From positions 2,604,001-2,668,000 of the forward strand of contig CP129482.1 in NCBI GenBank assembly GCA_030583925.1: a DNA stretch of 64,000 nucleotides, in the 5' to 3' direction. Every line of letters starts with the position of its first letter. Position 1 is the stretch's first letter. The stretch is from Anaerolineales bacterium (GTDB lineage Bacteria; Chloroflexota; Anaerolineae; Anaerolineales; Villigracilaceae). The position numbers were made by a program, and so were the translations under genes. This document shows, in pieces, positions 17,943 to 27,222 of the stretch. The notes beneath the pieces were generated by a model. It worked only from the letters and a program-made list of their open reading frames with translations, did not search any database and was not told where the DNA came from.

Positions 17943-20498
17943 ATGTCAAAAACAAAGATCGTTCTCAAACGCACGGGGCTAGGCGCATTGATTCTCGTCC
18001 TTCTGCTTGTCGGAGGAGGCGGGTTTTATTTTAAAAGTTACCTGCCCAACACCGTCGCGCCGAAATCCTTCCCGCAAATTGACGGGACGATTCAACTCGA
18101 AGGTCTCGACGGACCCGTTGACATTTATCGCGACCACATGGGCATCCCGCACATCTACGCGACCACCGCGCACGACCTGTTCTTCGCGCAGGGCTACGTC
18201 CACGCGCAGGATCGTTTCTGGCAGATGGATTTTTGGCGGCACATCGGTTCCGGCAGGCTCGCCGAAATGTTCCCCTCGCAAGCCGACACCGACGCCTTCC
18301 TCCGCACACTGGGGTGGCGCGTCACCGCTGAGCAGGAATACGCGCAACTCGACGCGGACTCAAAAGCCATCGTCGACTCGTACACCGCTGGCGTCAACGC
18401 CTACATCGAGGGCAAAGAGGATATCGACCTCAGCCTCGAATACGCGCTCCTCGGCTTGCCCATCCTCGCGCCCGATTACAAGATCGAACCGTGGACGCCC
18501 ATCCACAGCCTCACATGGGGCAAAGCCATGGCATGGGATTTGCGCGCCAACATGGACGAAGAGATCCAACGCGCCGTGCTCGTGAAAACCCTCACGCCGG
18601 AGCAAATCGCCGAACTGTTCCCCGCCTACCCCGCCGACCATCCGGTGATCGTCAACAAGATCGGCGATCTGACTTCCGCCAGCGCGCCGACTCCCGCTTC
18701 CGCTTTTGACATCCCCGACGCGACGCTCGCCGCCCTTCAGAAAAACGCTTCTCTTCTCGACGTGGCGCTTGGTCCGGCAGGCGACGGCATCGGCTCCAAC
18801 TCGTGGGCGGTCTCGGGCAAACTCTCCTCCACTGGAATGCCGATTCTCGCCAACGATCCGCATCTCGGCATTCAGATGCCGTCCATTTGGTATCAAATTC
18901 ATTTGGAATGTAAACCCGTGTCGGACGCTTGTCCGTTCAACGTGGCAGGCTTTTCGTTCGCGGGCGTGCCGGGTGTTGTCATCGGACACAACGAACACGT
19001 CGCTTGGGGCTTCACCAACGTCGGTCCCGATGTGATGGATTTGTACATCGAGCGCGTCAACCCCGACAACCCGAACCAATACGAGGTCAACGGCGAATGG
19101 GTGAATTTTGAAACGCGCAAGGAAACCATCAATGTCGCGGGCGGCGACCCGATCGAGTTGACCGTGCGCCTCACCCGCCACGGACCCGTGATCTCCGACG
19201 ATTTCGGTCCGCTGAAAAATGTGGGCGACCCGGAAGACAAAGAGTTCGTGCCGTTCAAAGACCGCTCCGGCATTGAACTGCCCGAACAATACGTCATCGC
19301 CCTCAAATGGACGGCGCTTTCACCGTCTACGCCGTTCAAAGCCATTTGGGGTTTCAACACCGCGAAAAACTGGGATGAGTTTCGCGCGGCGGCGCAGGAA
19401 TTCCATGTGCCGCCTCAAAACCTGTTGTATGCCGACGTGGAAGGCAACATCGCGTATCAAATGCCCGGTGACATTCCCATCCGCGCCAAAGGCGATGGAA
19501 CAATTCCCGTCCCCGGCTGGACGGACGAATACGAGTGGAACGGATACATTCCATTCGAGGAATTGCCGTACACCGTCAACCCGCCCGAGGGCTATATCGC
19601 GACTGCCAATAATCAAGTCCCACCATCCGATTATCCGCACTGGATCACCTACGATTGGGATTACGGCTTCCGCGCCCAACGCATCGTGGACATGATTCAA
19701 AACGCGCCGGGCAAAATTGACATTGCATACATCCAGCAAATGCAGGGCGATTCGTTCGACGCCAACGCTGCGCTCTACGTGCCGATTCTGCTCGAGACCG
19801 ACGGGCTTTCCGAAGAACACGTCAACTTATTGAAAGATTGGGATTTTCAGGACCGGGTCGATTCGACTGCGGCGGCGGTGTTCAACGCGTTTTGGCGTCA
19901 TCTCCTGCAAAACACCTTCAACGATGACATGCCCGAAGCGCGTTACTTCCCCGACGGTGGCTCGCGCTGGAACGAAATCATGCGCCACATGGACGCCTCG
20001 TCGGCATGGTGGGACGACCGCTCGACAAAAGATGTAGTCGAAACACAAAATGACATTGTCAAAAAATCCTTCGAGCAGGGCGTCGCCGAACTGGAGGAAA
20101 TCTTCGGCAAAGATACCTCCAAATGGAAGTGGGGCGACATGCACGCCTCCACGTTCAGGAACGGCACGCTCGGCGAATCGGGCATTGGGTTGATCGAGAA
20201 TTTGTTCAACCGCGGTCCGTTCCCAACAGGCGGCGGCGAGGCGCTCGTCAACGCCACCGGCTGGTCGGTGCGCGACGGCTATGAAACCAACTGGCTGCCC
20301 TCCATGCGCATGATCGTTGACATGGGGAATTTGAGCAATTCAGTTACGGTTCACACCACCGGGCAATCGGGCCACGCGTATCATCCACACTACAGCGATA
20401 TGGCGGAGCTGTGGACAGGCATCGATTACTATCCCATGCTGTGGGACTTGGACACGGTCACCGCCGACGCCGAAGGGCATTTGGTGTTAACGCCGTAA
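17943..20498 (+). CDS. Penicillin acylase family protein (Ntn hydrolase)
   Basis: Protein of 851 residues with an N-terminal membrane helix (about 12-31), so the enzyme lies outside the membrane. It follows the penicillin/acyl-homoserine-lactone acylase layout. The alpha part has DIYRDHMGIPHIYATTAHDL and FAQGYVHAQDRFWQMDFWR. The autocatalytic junction is GIGSNSWAVSG, with Ser285 as the expected N-terminal nucleophile after self-cleavage. The beta part has NDPHLGIQMPSIWYQIHL and YPMLWD near the end. The family hydrolyses amides (penicillins, N-acyl-homoserine lactones, acyl peptides); the substrate here is unknown. ATG 17943 has a GGAGG site. Confidence 0.9.
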   Translation: MSKTKIVLKRTGLGALILVLLLVGGGGFYFKSYLPNTVAPKSFPQIDGTIQLEGLDGPVDIYRDHMGIPHIYATTAHDLFFAQGYVHAQDRFWQMDFWRHIGSGRLAEMFPSQADTDAFLRTLGWRVTAEQEYAQLDADSKAIVDSYTAGVNAYIEGKEDIDLSLEYALLGLPILAPDYKIEPWTPIHSLTWGKAMAWDLRANMDEEIQRAVLVKTLTPEQIAELFPAYPADHPVIVNKIGDLTSASAPTPASAFDIPDATLAALQKNASLLDVALGPAGDGIGSNSWAVSGKLSSTGMPILANDPHLGIQMPSIWYQIHLECKPVSDACPFNVAGFSFAGVPGVVIGHNEHVAWGFTNVGPDVMDLYIERVNPDNPNQYEVNGEWVNFETRKETINVAGGDPIELTVRLTRHGPVISDDFGPLKNVGDPEDKEFVPFKDRSGIELPEQYVIALKWTALSPSTPFKAIWGFNTAKNWDEFRAAAQEFHVPPQNLLYADVEGNIAYQMPGDIPIRAKGDGTIPVPGWTDEYEWNGYIPFEELPYTVNPPEGYIATANNQVPPSDYPHWITYDWDYGFRAQRIVDMIQNAPGKIDIAYIQQMQGDSFDANAALYVPILLETDGLSEEHVNLLKDWDFQDRVDSTAAAVFNAFWRHLLQNTFNDDMPEARYFPDGGSRWNEIMRHMDASSAWWDDRSTKDVVETQNDIVKKSFEQGVAELEEIFGKDTSKWKWGDMHASTFRNGTLGESGIGLIENLFNRGPFPTGGGEALVNATGWSVRDGYETNWLPSMRMIVDMGNLSNSVTVHTTGQSGHAYHPHYSDMAELWTGIDYYPMLWDLDTVTADAEGHLVLTP

Positions 20499-20505
20499 AA
20501 ACTTT

Positions 20506-20532
20506 GTAGGGCGAGATGTTATCTCGCCCTAC
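20506..20532. repeat. Perfect palindrome GTAGGGCGAGAT/ATCTCGCCCTAC
   Basis: Twelve-base arms and a three-base loop between the convergent acylase and VanZ genes; a T-run follows on the plus strand. The last codons and stop of the VanZ-like gene lie inside it. It is a likely bidirectional terminator. Confidence 0.85.
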
Positions 20533-20884
20533 TTTTTTTCAAAGCTACCCACGAAAAGAAAATAACGCCGAGATAACTGAACGCGAGGTCAACGAGGCTG
20601 AATGTGCGGCTGGCAAAAAATTGTTGCGAGTATTCTTCCGCGGCGATGATGAGGGCGAGAGTCAAGCCGACGAAGACTGCGACCAGTTTTGGAGGTCGAG
20701 AAGGAAGCGAGCGGAAGAGAGTCAAATCGAGGAGGAGGGTGAGAATCCCAAAGAGGAGGAAGTGTCCCGCTTTGTCGCTGTAGGGAATCTGGATGATGAA
20801 GCCGAGCAGGCTGAGTTTGCCGATATCGGCGAGATAGACGATCAAGCCGATGAGGAGGGCAAAAAGAATCGTGAGCCACTTCAT
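20519..20884 (-). CDS. VanZ-family membrane protein
   Basis: Protein of 121 residues with four membrane helices. VanZ-like features are the Asp-Lys-x-x-His motif (PYSDKAGHFLLFGILTLL) and the conserved Glu-Glu (LIIAAEEYSQQFFASRTFSL, VDLAFSYLGV). VanZ relatives are linked to low-level teicoplanin resistance in enterococci, but the biochemical role is unclear. The C-terminus KKSRAR and the stop are encoded by the palindrome at 20506-20532, so the end of the protein may have been rewritten by the repeat. Confidence 0.85.
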   Translation of the reverse strand: MKWLTILFALLIGLIVYLADIGKLSLLGFIIQIPYSDKAGHFLLFGILTLLLDLTLFRSLPSRPPKLVAVFVGLTLALIIAAEEYSQQFFASRTFSLVDLAFSYLGVIFFSWVALKKSRAR

Positions 20885-20892
20885 AAAAAATC

Positions 20893-20912
20893 GAGACGCC
20901 TTACGGCGTCTC
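20893..20912. repeat. Palindrome GAGACGCC...GGCGTCTC containing the dedA stop
   Basis: Eight-base arms and a four-base loop. The TAA stop of the DedA gene lies within the loop. It separates dedA from the VanZ-like gene. Confidence 0.7.
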
Positions 20913-21560
20913 TGCTTTCGCTTTTTCCATTTTTGCTTCGCGCCGCGCCTTCCACCACTCGACGATCATGGGGAGCAGTGAGATGCCGATGATGGCGATG
21001 ATGACGAACTCGAAATTTTTGCGGACGAACGGGATATTGCCGAAGAAATATCCCGCAAACGTGAAGAGCAATACCCAAACCACGCCGCCAACAAAGTTGT
21101 ACGTGATGAAATAAGCGTACGACATTTTGCCGATGCCCGCCACAAACGGCGCAAACGTGCGGACGATGGGGACGAAGCGCGCAAGGAAGATCGTCTTGCC
21201 GCCATGTTTTTCAAAGAAGGCGTGCGTCTTGTCGAAATATTCCTTTTTGAGGAATTTGATATTGTAGGCGCGCTCGCCGAGATAGTAACCGATGGAATAG
21301 TTGACCGTGTCGCCAAGGATCGCGGCGAACATGAGCAACGCCGCCAAACCGTAGATGTTCAACGACCCCAACGCGGCGAAGGTGCCAGCCGCGAAGAGCA
21401 ACGAGTCGCCAGGCAGAAACGGCGTGACGACAAAGCCTGTTTCCAAGAAGATCACCGCGAAGAGGATGGCATACGTCCAAGCGCCGTATTGGTTGATGAT
21501 GTTGGCGAGGTGTTCGTCCAAGTGAAGGAACAGGTCAACTAAACTTGCAAGGAAATCCAT
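20901..21560 (-). CDS. DedA-family membrane protein
   Basis: Protein of 219 residues of the DedA/VTT (SNARE-associated) family, recently tied to lipid (undecaprenyl phosphate or phospholipid) translocation. It shows ETGFVVTPFLPGDSLLFAAG, GDTVNYSIGYYLGERAY, FFEKHGGKTIFLARFVPIVR and TFAPFVAGIGKMSYAYF, which contain the family's Pro/Gly and Arg residues. Four to five hydrophobic segments are visible. The C-terminal tail is charged. It sits in a minus-strand pair with the VanZ-like gene. Confidence 0.92.
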   Translation of the reverse strand: MDFLASLVDLFLHLDEHLANIINQYGAWTYAILFAVIFLETGFVVTPFLPGDSLLFAAGTFAALGSLNIYGLAALLMFAAILGDTVNYSIGYYLGERAYNIKFLKKEYFDKTHAFFEKHGGKTIFLARFVPIVRTFAPFVAGIGKMSYAYFITYNFVGGVVWVLLFTFAGYFFGNIPFVRKNFEFVIIAIIGISLLPMIVEWWKARREAKMEKAKAETP

Positions 21561-21586
21561 TTTTATTTCTCTCTTTCAAATTTTAA

Positions 21587-21618
21587 AGTGACAGTCACCT
21601 TCGAAGGTGACTGTCACT
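21587..21618. repeat. Perfect 32-bp palindrome AGTGACAGTCACCTTC/GAAGGTGACTGTCACT
   Basis: Sixteen-base arms with no spacer, between the DedA gene and a small upstream membrane gene. A single arm (AGTGACAGTCACCTT) recurs at 34381-34395, right after another gene's stop, so this is a second dispersed repeat family in the window. Confidence 0.85.
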
Positions 21619-21639
21619 GTCTTTCGTTACAGGCGCAGA

Positions 21640-21918
21640 TTATACAGCGCTTTCCCCTTTCGGCTCGATGCGGCTAAGCCAATCGCCGATTACAAGAATG
21701 ATAAGGCTCCCCAGCACAGACACGCCCAGGTTGAGCGAACCCAACTGGAGAAACGCCCATCCCTGCCATAAGCCGACGAGATGCCCCAGCGCGAAGCCAA
21801 GCGCGCTCAAGCCGAGGTACAACATCAATCGCCAGAAGCCTCCGCCGCGAATCAAATGATAGAACGAGCCGATCAGCACAGCGATGAGGAGGGCGAAGAG
21901 GAGGGAGGGGAGGGTCAT
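21640..21918 (-). CDS. Small membrane protein, unknown function
   Basis: Protein of 92 residues with about three membrane helices (LPSLLFALLIAVLIGSF; GLSALGFALGHLVGL; GVSVLGSLIILVIG) and a short charged tail. I do not recognise a family. I chose ATG 21918; the in-frame extension upstream is encoded by GACTGGAG repeat units and is unlikely to be real. It may be expressed with the downstream dedA gene. Confidence 0.65.
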   Translation of the reverse strand: MTLPSLLFALLIAVLIGSFYHLIRGGGFWRLMLYLGLSALGFALGHLVGLWQGWAFLQLGSLNLGVSVLGSLIILVIGDWLSRIEPKGESAV

Positions 21919-22035
21919 GGAGGGAGAGAGAGTAGAGACTGGAGACTGGTACACAGGACAAGGTACGAGTTACGAGTTACAACGTGGGTCCTTGTTTACG
22001 TGTTTACCTGTCTACTTGTTTCCGCGCCTACCTGC

Positions 22036-23946
22036 TTACGGCTCCAAACGCTTTGCAAAGAAGTCTGCGATGGCGTTATAGCAAGTGACGCGGTTCTCGT
22101 ATTTCAGCACATCGTGACCTTCATCTTCAAAGACGAGCAATTCGATATCTTTGCCTTTCGATTTCAACTCGCGGACGAGGTCTTCCGATTCAGCGGCGAC
22201 GACGCGCGGGTCGTTACGCCCTTGAATGACAAGCATCGGCGCGGACATGTTGTGCAAATGAGTCTTCGGCGAACGTTCGATGAGGAAGGCGCGCTCGTCG
22301 GCTTTTTCGGGGTCACCGAGCGCGAGCTTGAAATATGGTTTCCATGTTTCAGGGATTCGTTCTGAAAACGTGAGCAAATCGTATGGACCGAACATATCGC
22401 ACGAGGCTTTCCACAAATCGGGATGTAAGCCCGCCTGCATCAGGGTCATGTAGCCGCCATACGAGCGACCGACAACTGCCGCGCGCGAAACGTCCAAGCG
22501 TTTGTCTTTCGGTAAGACATGCTTCATCGCATGGACGTGATCGAGACGATCCTGCCCACCCCAGTCGCGGTCAACGTGCTTGGTGTAGGAAAGTCCATAA
22601 CCAGTGGAGCCGCGCACATTCGGCACAAAGACTGCAAAGCCGCGCAACGTGAGAAATTGAATCAACGGCATCGAGAACCACGCGAAGTCGGGGCGTTCCT
22701 GTCCCTGCGGACCGCCGTGGATGTAATAAACAACGGGTCGCGCGCCTTTATAGCCGAGTCCCTTCGAGGGGAGATAGAGTCGAGCGGATGTGCGCAGTCC
22801 GTCGTGGGAGAGAAACGAAGCGTCCTCCCCTTTGGAAAGCAGCGAGTCGGGAATCCCAAGAATTTTCTCGTTCGTGTGACGCGTCACTTTGTTCCGCCGC
22901 GCGCCCTCCACGGTGTAGATTTGAGTCGGCGAGGTGGCAGTTGAAAACGAGAAGGTGAACGAATCGGTCTTTGTGTCGTAGGCGACGCGTTCGAGCATTC
23001 CGCCGTCCAGCGGTTTCGCGCCGACCAAAACATGCAGGAGAGTCAATTGCTTTTTCTTTTCATTGAACACGCCTTCATAAACCCATGAACAACCGTCAAT
23101 GTTGAACAGAAGCATATAACGGTCTTTGCGGAGATGTACGATCTCGTTCAGTTCGCCCACACCTTTGTGCTTGACGCCTTTCAATTGCACGCGTTCAAGT
23201 TCGCCAGGCTTTGCAAAATCGAGGTAGCCGAGGCTGAACGTATCCTCAAACACGGACGAGATCACCACCGCGCCTTTTTCGCTGGGCGAGAAAACGACCG
23301 AGACGATTCCGTTCAACGGGACTTGTTCGCCTTCCGCACGATCTTCCAAAAATTTTCCGTAGATCGTTTTTTGTTTGCCCTTTTCCCACAGGCACAACAC
23401 AGCGTCGCCGACCGAATAGCCTGTGCCGAGGATTAATCGGTTGTGATCCTTGTTGTGCGCGGCGATGCCCAACCCAAATTGATATTCGGCGATCTTGGTT
23501 AACTTCCCCGTTTTCATATCCGCACGATACGTTTCGACCATCGGTTTGTCGCGGCGCTCGGCTCCAAAATAGGCGACGCCCTTCTCTTCATCGCACTCGC
23601 CGAGATGCACGCGATACTCGGCAAAGAAATTATCGAACGCGGGCTCGGGGAAACCGCCTTCCAGCGGAATCAACATCGGCTGATAATTTTCATCGCCGTC
23701 TTTGTCGATCATCACCAGAATTTTCTTGAGCTTGGAAAAAACATAAAACGACAGCCCGCCGATCAAATGCGGATTCTGCAGAGCAATGTGCGGCGGCAAC
23801 AACGGCTCAGGCACGCTTCCGCCAAACTTCATCGCATACAAACTCAAATGCCCCGATAAATTGCTCAGAAAGAATATCTTCTTAGCGGCATACTGCGGCA
23901 CAACGAACAAACGAGCAGACATCAACGATTCGACGCGATACGTCAT
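22036..23946 (-). CDS. S9-family serine peptidase (prolyl oligopeptidase / acylaminoacyl peptidase type)
   Basis: Enzyme of 636 residues, cytoplasmic by the absence of a signal peptide. The N-terminal 370 residues form a beta-propeller-like region; the C-terminal alpha/beta-hydrolase domain begins near SFLSHDGLRTSARLYLP. The catalytic triad is clear: Ser495 in VVGRSYGGYM, Asp579 in QGRNDPRVV and His611 in DEGHDV. HGGPQGQERPDF forms the oxyanion region. It trims peptides, typically oligopeptides with blocked or proline-rich ends. ATG 23946 follows an AGAGGAG site. Monocistronic. Confidence 0.92.
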   Translation of the reverse strand: MTYRVESLMSARLFVVPQYAAKKIFFLSNLSGHLSLYAMKFGGSVPEPLLPPHIALQNPHLIGGLSFYVFSKLKKILVMIDKDGDENYQPMLIPLEGGFPEPAFDNFFAEYRVHLGECDEEKGVAYFGAERRDKPMVETYRADMKTGKLTKIAEYQFGLGIAAHNKDHNRLILGTGYSVGDAVLCLWEKGKQKTIYGKFLEDRAEGEQVPLNGIVSVVFSPSEKGAVVISSVFEDTFSLGYLDFAKPGELERVQLKGVKHKGVGELNEIVHLRKDRYMLLFNIDGCSWVYEGVFNEKKKQLTLLHVLVGAKPLDGGMLERVAYDTKTDSFTFSFSTATSPTQIYTVEGARRNKVTRHTNEKILGIPDSLLSKGEDASFLSHDGLRTSARLYLPSKGLGYKGARPVVYYIHGGPQGQERPDFAWFSMPLIQFLTLRGFAVFVPNVRGSTGYGLSYTKHVDRDWGGQDRLDHVHAMKHVLPKDKRLDVSRAAVVGRSYGGYMTLMQAGLHPDLWKASCDMFGPYDLLTFSERIPETWKPYFKLALGDPEKADERAFLIERSPKTHLHNMSAPMLVIQGRNDPRVVAAESEDLVRELKSKGKDIELLVFEDEGHDVLKYENRVTCYNAIADFFAKRLEP

Positions 23947-24081
23947 AACAAGGCTCCTCTGGAAATTTGTTTTGCATATTTTACTTCGATTGACATCAGC
24001 GCAATCAACACTGACTCAAATCTTGTCTCACCAAAAAATATGCACGATTACTTGAAATCCCTTTTTGGCTACACGCAGAAC

Positions 24082-25167
24082 TTAAACAATGATTCCACCG
24101 CCGACCGCCATATCGCCTTGATAAAACACAGCCGCCTGCCCCGCTGTGATGTCGCGCTGCGGCGCGTCGAACACGACTTCGACCGCCCGATCAGACTCAG
24201 GGGATGCCTGACTCTCCCCCATCGGCTTGACCCACGCTTCAGCCTCTTTCGCGGTGTAGCGAATCTTCACCTCCGCGCGGAACGGTTCACGCGGCGCTTC
24301 TCCGCTCACCCAATTGACGTCGCGCGCGGTCAACTCGCTCGAACCGAGTTGTTCTTGCGTTCCCACCACCAGCGTATTACTTGCCGCGTCTTTCGTGATG
24401 ACATAAAGCGGCACAGCAGACGCGATTCCTAATCCCTTGCGCTGACCGATGGTGTAATTCGCAAGTCCGTTGTGCGCGCCGATAGACACACCTTCACGCG
24501 TGACGATTTCCCCTGGCTTCAACATCTCTGCCGCATTGCGTTGTAAGAAGTTTCGATAATCCTCGCCCGCGAGAAAGCACAAATCCTGCGAGTCTTTGCG
24601 CGAGGCAGTTGGTAGTCCGTGCTTTTCGGCGATCTGTCGAATCTCTGGCTTGGCATAATCGCCGACGGGAAATAACGCATACTTCAATTTTTCCTGATCG
24701 AGAACATGTAAAACATACGATTGATCCTTGCTGCGATCAATCGCTCTCATCAAAAGAGTCTTTCCTCTTTCGTCTTTCTTGACTCTTGCGTAATGTCCCG
24801 TCGCCATAAAGTCCGCGCCCAATGCCAGCGCGTGGTCGAGCAAAAACGTCCAGCGGATCTTGCGATTACAGATCAAGCACGGATTTGGCGTCTCGCCGCG
24901 CGCGTAGCCCTCGAGAAAATATTCCACGACGGTCTCGCGGAAAACATCCTTCGCGTCAATGACATAAAACGGAATATCGAGTTGTGCCGCCACACGCCGC
25001 GCTTGCGCCATCGAATCGGGCGTGCAACAGCGGTTGGAATCTTCCTTGCCAGGCTCGCTCCACAAACGGAGCATCATGCCGACAACCTCATAGCCCTGCT
25101 CTTTGAGCAAGGCGGCGGCAACGGAGGAGTCGACTCCTCCCGACATGGCAACGACAACTTTGGGCAT
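24082..25167 (-). CDS. mnmA: tRNA 2-thiouridine(34) synthase MnmA
   Basis: ATP-dependent tRNA thiolase of 361 residues that makes s2U at the wobble position of Glu, Gln and Lys tRNAs. It shows the PP-loop AMSGGVDSSVAA, then ETPNPCLICNRKIRW and SQDLCFLAG with the two catalytic cysteines. RAIDRSKDQSYVLHVL and the C-terminal domain motif TIGQRKGLGIA are also present. It lies 11 bases downstream of a cysteine desulfurase gene, its expected sulfur donor, and is almost certainly co-transcribed with it. Confidence 0.96.
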   Translation of the reverse strand: MPKVVVAMSGGVDSSVAAALLKEQGYEVVGMMLRLWSEPGKEDSNRCCTPDSMAQARRVAAQLDIPFYVIDAKDVFRETVVEYFLEGYARGETPNPCLICNRKIRWTFLLDHALALGADFMATGHYARVKKDERGKTLLMRAIDRSKDQSYVLHVLDQEKLKYALFPVGDYAKPEIRQIAEKHGLPTASRKDSQDLCFLAGEDYRNFLQRNAAEMLKPGEIVTREGVSIGAHNGLANYTIGQRKGLGIASAVPLYVITKDAASNTLVVGTQEQLGSSELTARDVNWVSGEAPREPFRAEVKIRYTAKEAEAWVKPMGESQASPESDRAVEVVFDAPQRDITAGQAAVFYQGDMAVGGGIIV

Positions 25168-25178
25168 GATGTGAAAAT

Positions 25179-26327
25179 TTATTTCAGCTTGCGGGCTTTC
25201 TCGACCAAGCCGGGCAAAGCGTTTACAAATGACTCAACATGGTCTGCTTGAGTGTCTTTACCTAACGTGACTCTCAACGACCCTAACCCCCACTCGCGCG
25301 CGAGACCGATGGCGTTCATCACGTCGCTGGGTTCGGGGTTGCCTGTTTTGCAGGCGGAGCCGGAGGAGCAGGCAAAGCCAGCCGCGTCGAGAAGCGTGAG
25401 CAGTAAGTTTCCGTCTACGCCTTTGAATGCAAAACTGGCATGGTGCGGCAGGCGCGACTCCAAATCGCCGGTGAGCTGCGAATCGGGAATCGATTCGAGA
25501 ACCGAGCCGATGATTCTGTCGCGCAGAGGCTGGACGTGAGCCACGCGTTGATCGCGCTCTTCGGCAGTCAACCGCAGCGCCTCGGCAAAACCGACGATGT
25601 ATGGCACATTCTGAGTCCCTGCGCGCAGGCCGAACTCCTGCCCCCCGCCGGTGAGATGCGGAATAAGCGGCGTCCCCTTACGGACGTACAACGCGCCGAC
25701 GCCCTTCGGTCCATAGAACTTATGCGCGCCAAGCGACATCAGATCCACGCCAAGTTCCTCTACATCCACCGCCAAATACGCCGCGGCTTGGACCGCGTCA
25801 GTGTGCAACAAAATATTATGCGCGCGGCAAATTTCAGCGATCTCTTTGATGGGGTTGATCGTGCCGATCTCGTTATTCGCATACATCACCGAAACGATCG
25901 CGGTGTCGCCACAAATCGCTTTTGAAACGGTCTCTGGCGCAACCATGCCGCGCTCATCCACATCCAGCCATTCGACGAGGAAGCCTTCGTATTTGCCAAG
26001 GTGTTCGAGCGTCTTCGTCACAGCGGGATGTTCGGCGCGCGAGGCGAGAATCCATGTTGCGCCGGTCTTTTCGCGCATCGCGTACGCCGCGCCGCGTATC
26101 GCGAGGTTATCCGACTCAGAGCCGCACGAGGTGAAAATAATTTCATCGGGTTTGCAATTCAACACGCGCGCAACTGTCTCACGCGCCGAATCGATCGCGG
26201 CTTCGGCAATCTGTCCGAAGCGGTGGACAGACGAAGGGTTGCCGAAAGAAGCGTTGAAGAAGGGCGACATCGCGTCCACGACGCGCAAATCCACAGGCGT
26301 TGTCGCGGAATAATCCAAATAAATCAT
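25179..26327 (-). CDS. Cysteine desulfurase (IscS/NifS family)
   Basis: PLP enzyme of 382 residues that removes sulfur from cysteine to form a persulfide. It shows YLDYSATTPVD, the PLP-binding histidine region ASRAEHPAV, HTDAVQAAAY, the Schiff-base Lys203 in SLGAHKFYGPKG and the catalytic loop CSSGSACKTG with Cys326 in the IscS Cys328 position. It directly precedes mnmA, so its dedicated job is probably tRNA thiolation; a role in Fe-S assembly is also possible. The ATG at 26327 lies eight bases after a TATAAT box. Confidence 0.93.
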   Translation of the reverse strand: MIYLDYSATTPVDLRVVDAMSPFFNASFGNPSSVHRFGQIAEAAIDSARETVARVLNCKPDEIIFTSCGSESDNLAIRGAAYAMREKTGATWILASRAEHPAVTKTLEHLGKYEGFLVEWLDVDERGMVAPETVSKAICGDTAIVSVMYANNEIGTINPIKEIAEICRAHNILLHTDAVQAAAYLAVDVEELGVDLMSLGAHKFYGPKGVGALYVRKGTPLIPHLTGGGQEFGLRAGTQNVPYIVGFAEALRLTAEERDQRVAHVQPLRDRIIGSVLESIPDSQLTGDLESRLPHHASFAFKGVDGNLLLTLLDAAGFACSSGSACKTGNPEPSDVMNAIGLAREWGLGSLRVTLGKDTQADHVESFVNALPGLVEKARKLK

Positions 26328-26341
26328 AGAGACAGATTATA
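26328..26341 (-). promoter_or_regulatory. -10 box of the cysteine desulfurase-mnmA operon
   Basis: Reading the minus strand, TATAAT (26341-26336) is followed by eight bases and the ATG at 26327. No ribosome site fits in between, so the mRNA is predicted to be leaderless. Confidence 0.45.
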
Positions 26342-26432
26342 GCATGATGAGAAGTTGGAACTTCGTAGGGCAATCGTCCGTTAAGCGTCGGATGTTTCAA
26401 AGTAAAATTGCGGCTCGTTGAAAGGAGAACAA

Positions 26433-27161
26433 ATGAAAAAACAACTCATCACATTGGGGCTTTGCGCGTTGTTGATCGCGTCATGCGGCGGAGGACAAGC
26501 CGAAGCGACGCCGACGAACACACTCAGCCCGGATGACATTCAAACGCTCGCCGTCGAGACGTTTTCAGCGGTTCTAACCCAGACCGCGCTTGCCGCGCCA
26601 TCGGAGACTCCCGCCCCCACCCTGACCGCGTCCGCGACATTCGCGCCCTTCGCGACAAGCACAGGAGGATCGTTACCTGTGGGAGCGTCGCCAACTACTA
26701 GCAGTGGAAACGCTTGTTATCGCATGACATTCGTCAGCGACGTTTCGATTCCAGATAACACCGCCATGACCCCCGGACAAAACTTTACCAAAACGTGGAA
26801 GGTCCTAAATTCCGGCACATGCGCGTGGGAGGCGGGTTTCAAATTCGTCTTCACGGGCGGCGAGCAGATGAGCGGAGTAAATTTCACGCTCGCTTCTCCC
26901 GTTCCGTCGAATGGGCAATTGGATATTTCCGTCGCGATGATCGCGCCATCGAAAACTGGAACCTTGCGCGGCAACTGGCGTATGCAAACCGCAGGCGGAC
27001 AATTCTTCGGCGATGAGGTCTACGTGCAAATCATTGTCGGCGGAAGCGCCACGACAGGCACACCGCCAACCAGTACCGCGACCGGCTCAGCGGCAACCGC
27101 CACGCCTTCCGAAACGCCATCTCCGACTGAAACATCGCCGAGTACAACAACCACTCCCTAA
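26433..27161 (+). CDS. Lipoprotein with NBR1-like Ig domain
   Basis: Predicted lipoprotein of 242 residues: lipobox LLIASC, then a Thr/Pro/Ala linker and an Ig-like NBR1 domain (about 95-205) with the hallmarks GQNFTKTWKVLNSGTCAWE, FVFTGGEQM and LRGNWRMQTAGGQFFGDEVYV. The C-terminus is a Thr/Pro/Ser-rich tail. NBR1-like domains in these bacteria occur on surface proteins and probably bind proteins or glycans. ATG 26433 has an AAGGAG site; the longer in-frame TTG start covers that site. Confidence 0.85.
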   Translation: MKKQLITLGLCALLIASCGGGQAEATPTNTLSPDDIQTLAVETFSAVLTQTALAAPSETPAPTLTASATFAPFATSTGGSLPVGASPTTSSGNACYRMTFVSDVSIPDNTAMTPGQNFTKTWKVLNSGTCAWEAGFKFVFTGGEQMSGVNFTLASPVPSNGQLDISVAMIAPSKTGTLRGNWRMQTAGGQFFGDEVYVQIIVGGSATTGTPPTSTATGSAATATPSETPSPTETSPSTTTTP

Positions 27162-27172
27162 TGACAAACAAA

Positions 27173-27200
27173 AATCCCTCCGTTTGCGGAGGGATTTTTT
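27173..27200 (+). terminator. Intrinsic terminator after the NBR1-domain lipoprotein
   Basis: AATCCCTCCG and CGGAGGGATT form a ten-base stem with a short loop, followed by a T-run. A-residues on the other side make it suitable for the convergent minus-strand gene too. Confidence 0.88.
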
Positions 27201-27222
27201 CATCGAAACAATAGGTTGTCCG

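Noticed and set aside
18360..19289. Minus-strand open frame of 309 codons
   Set aside because: It is antisense to the penicillin-acylase-family gene and has no support of its own.
26351..26395. GTAGGGC...GTCGGATG as another member of the palindrome family
   Set aside because: The right arm does not complement the left one well; only a short GAAGTT/AACTTC palindrome (26351-26364) is convincing.
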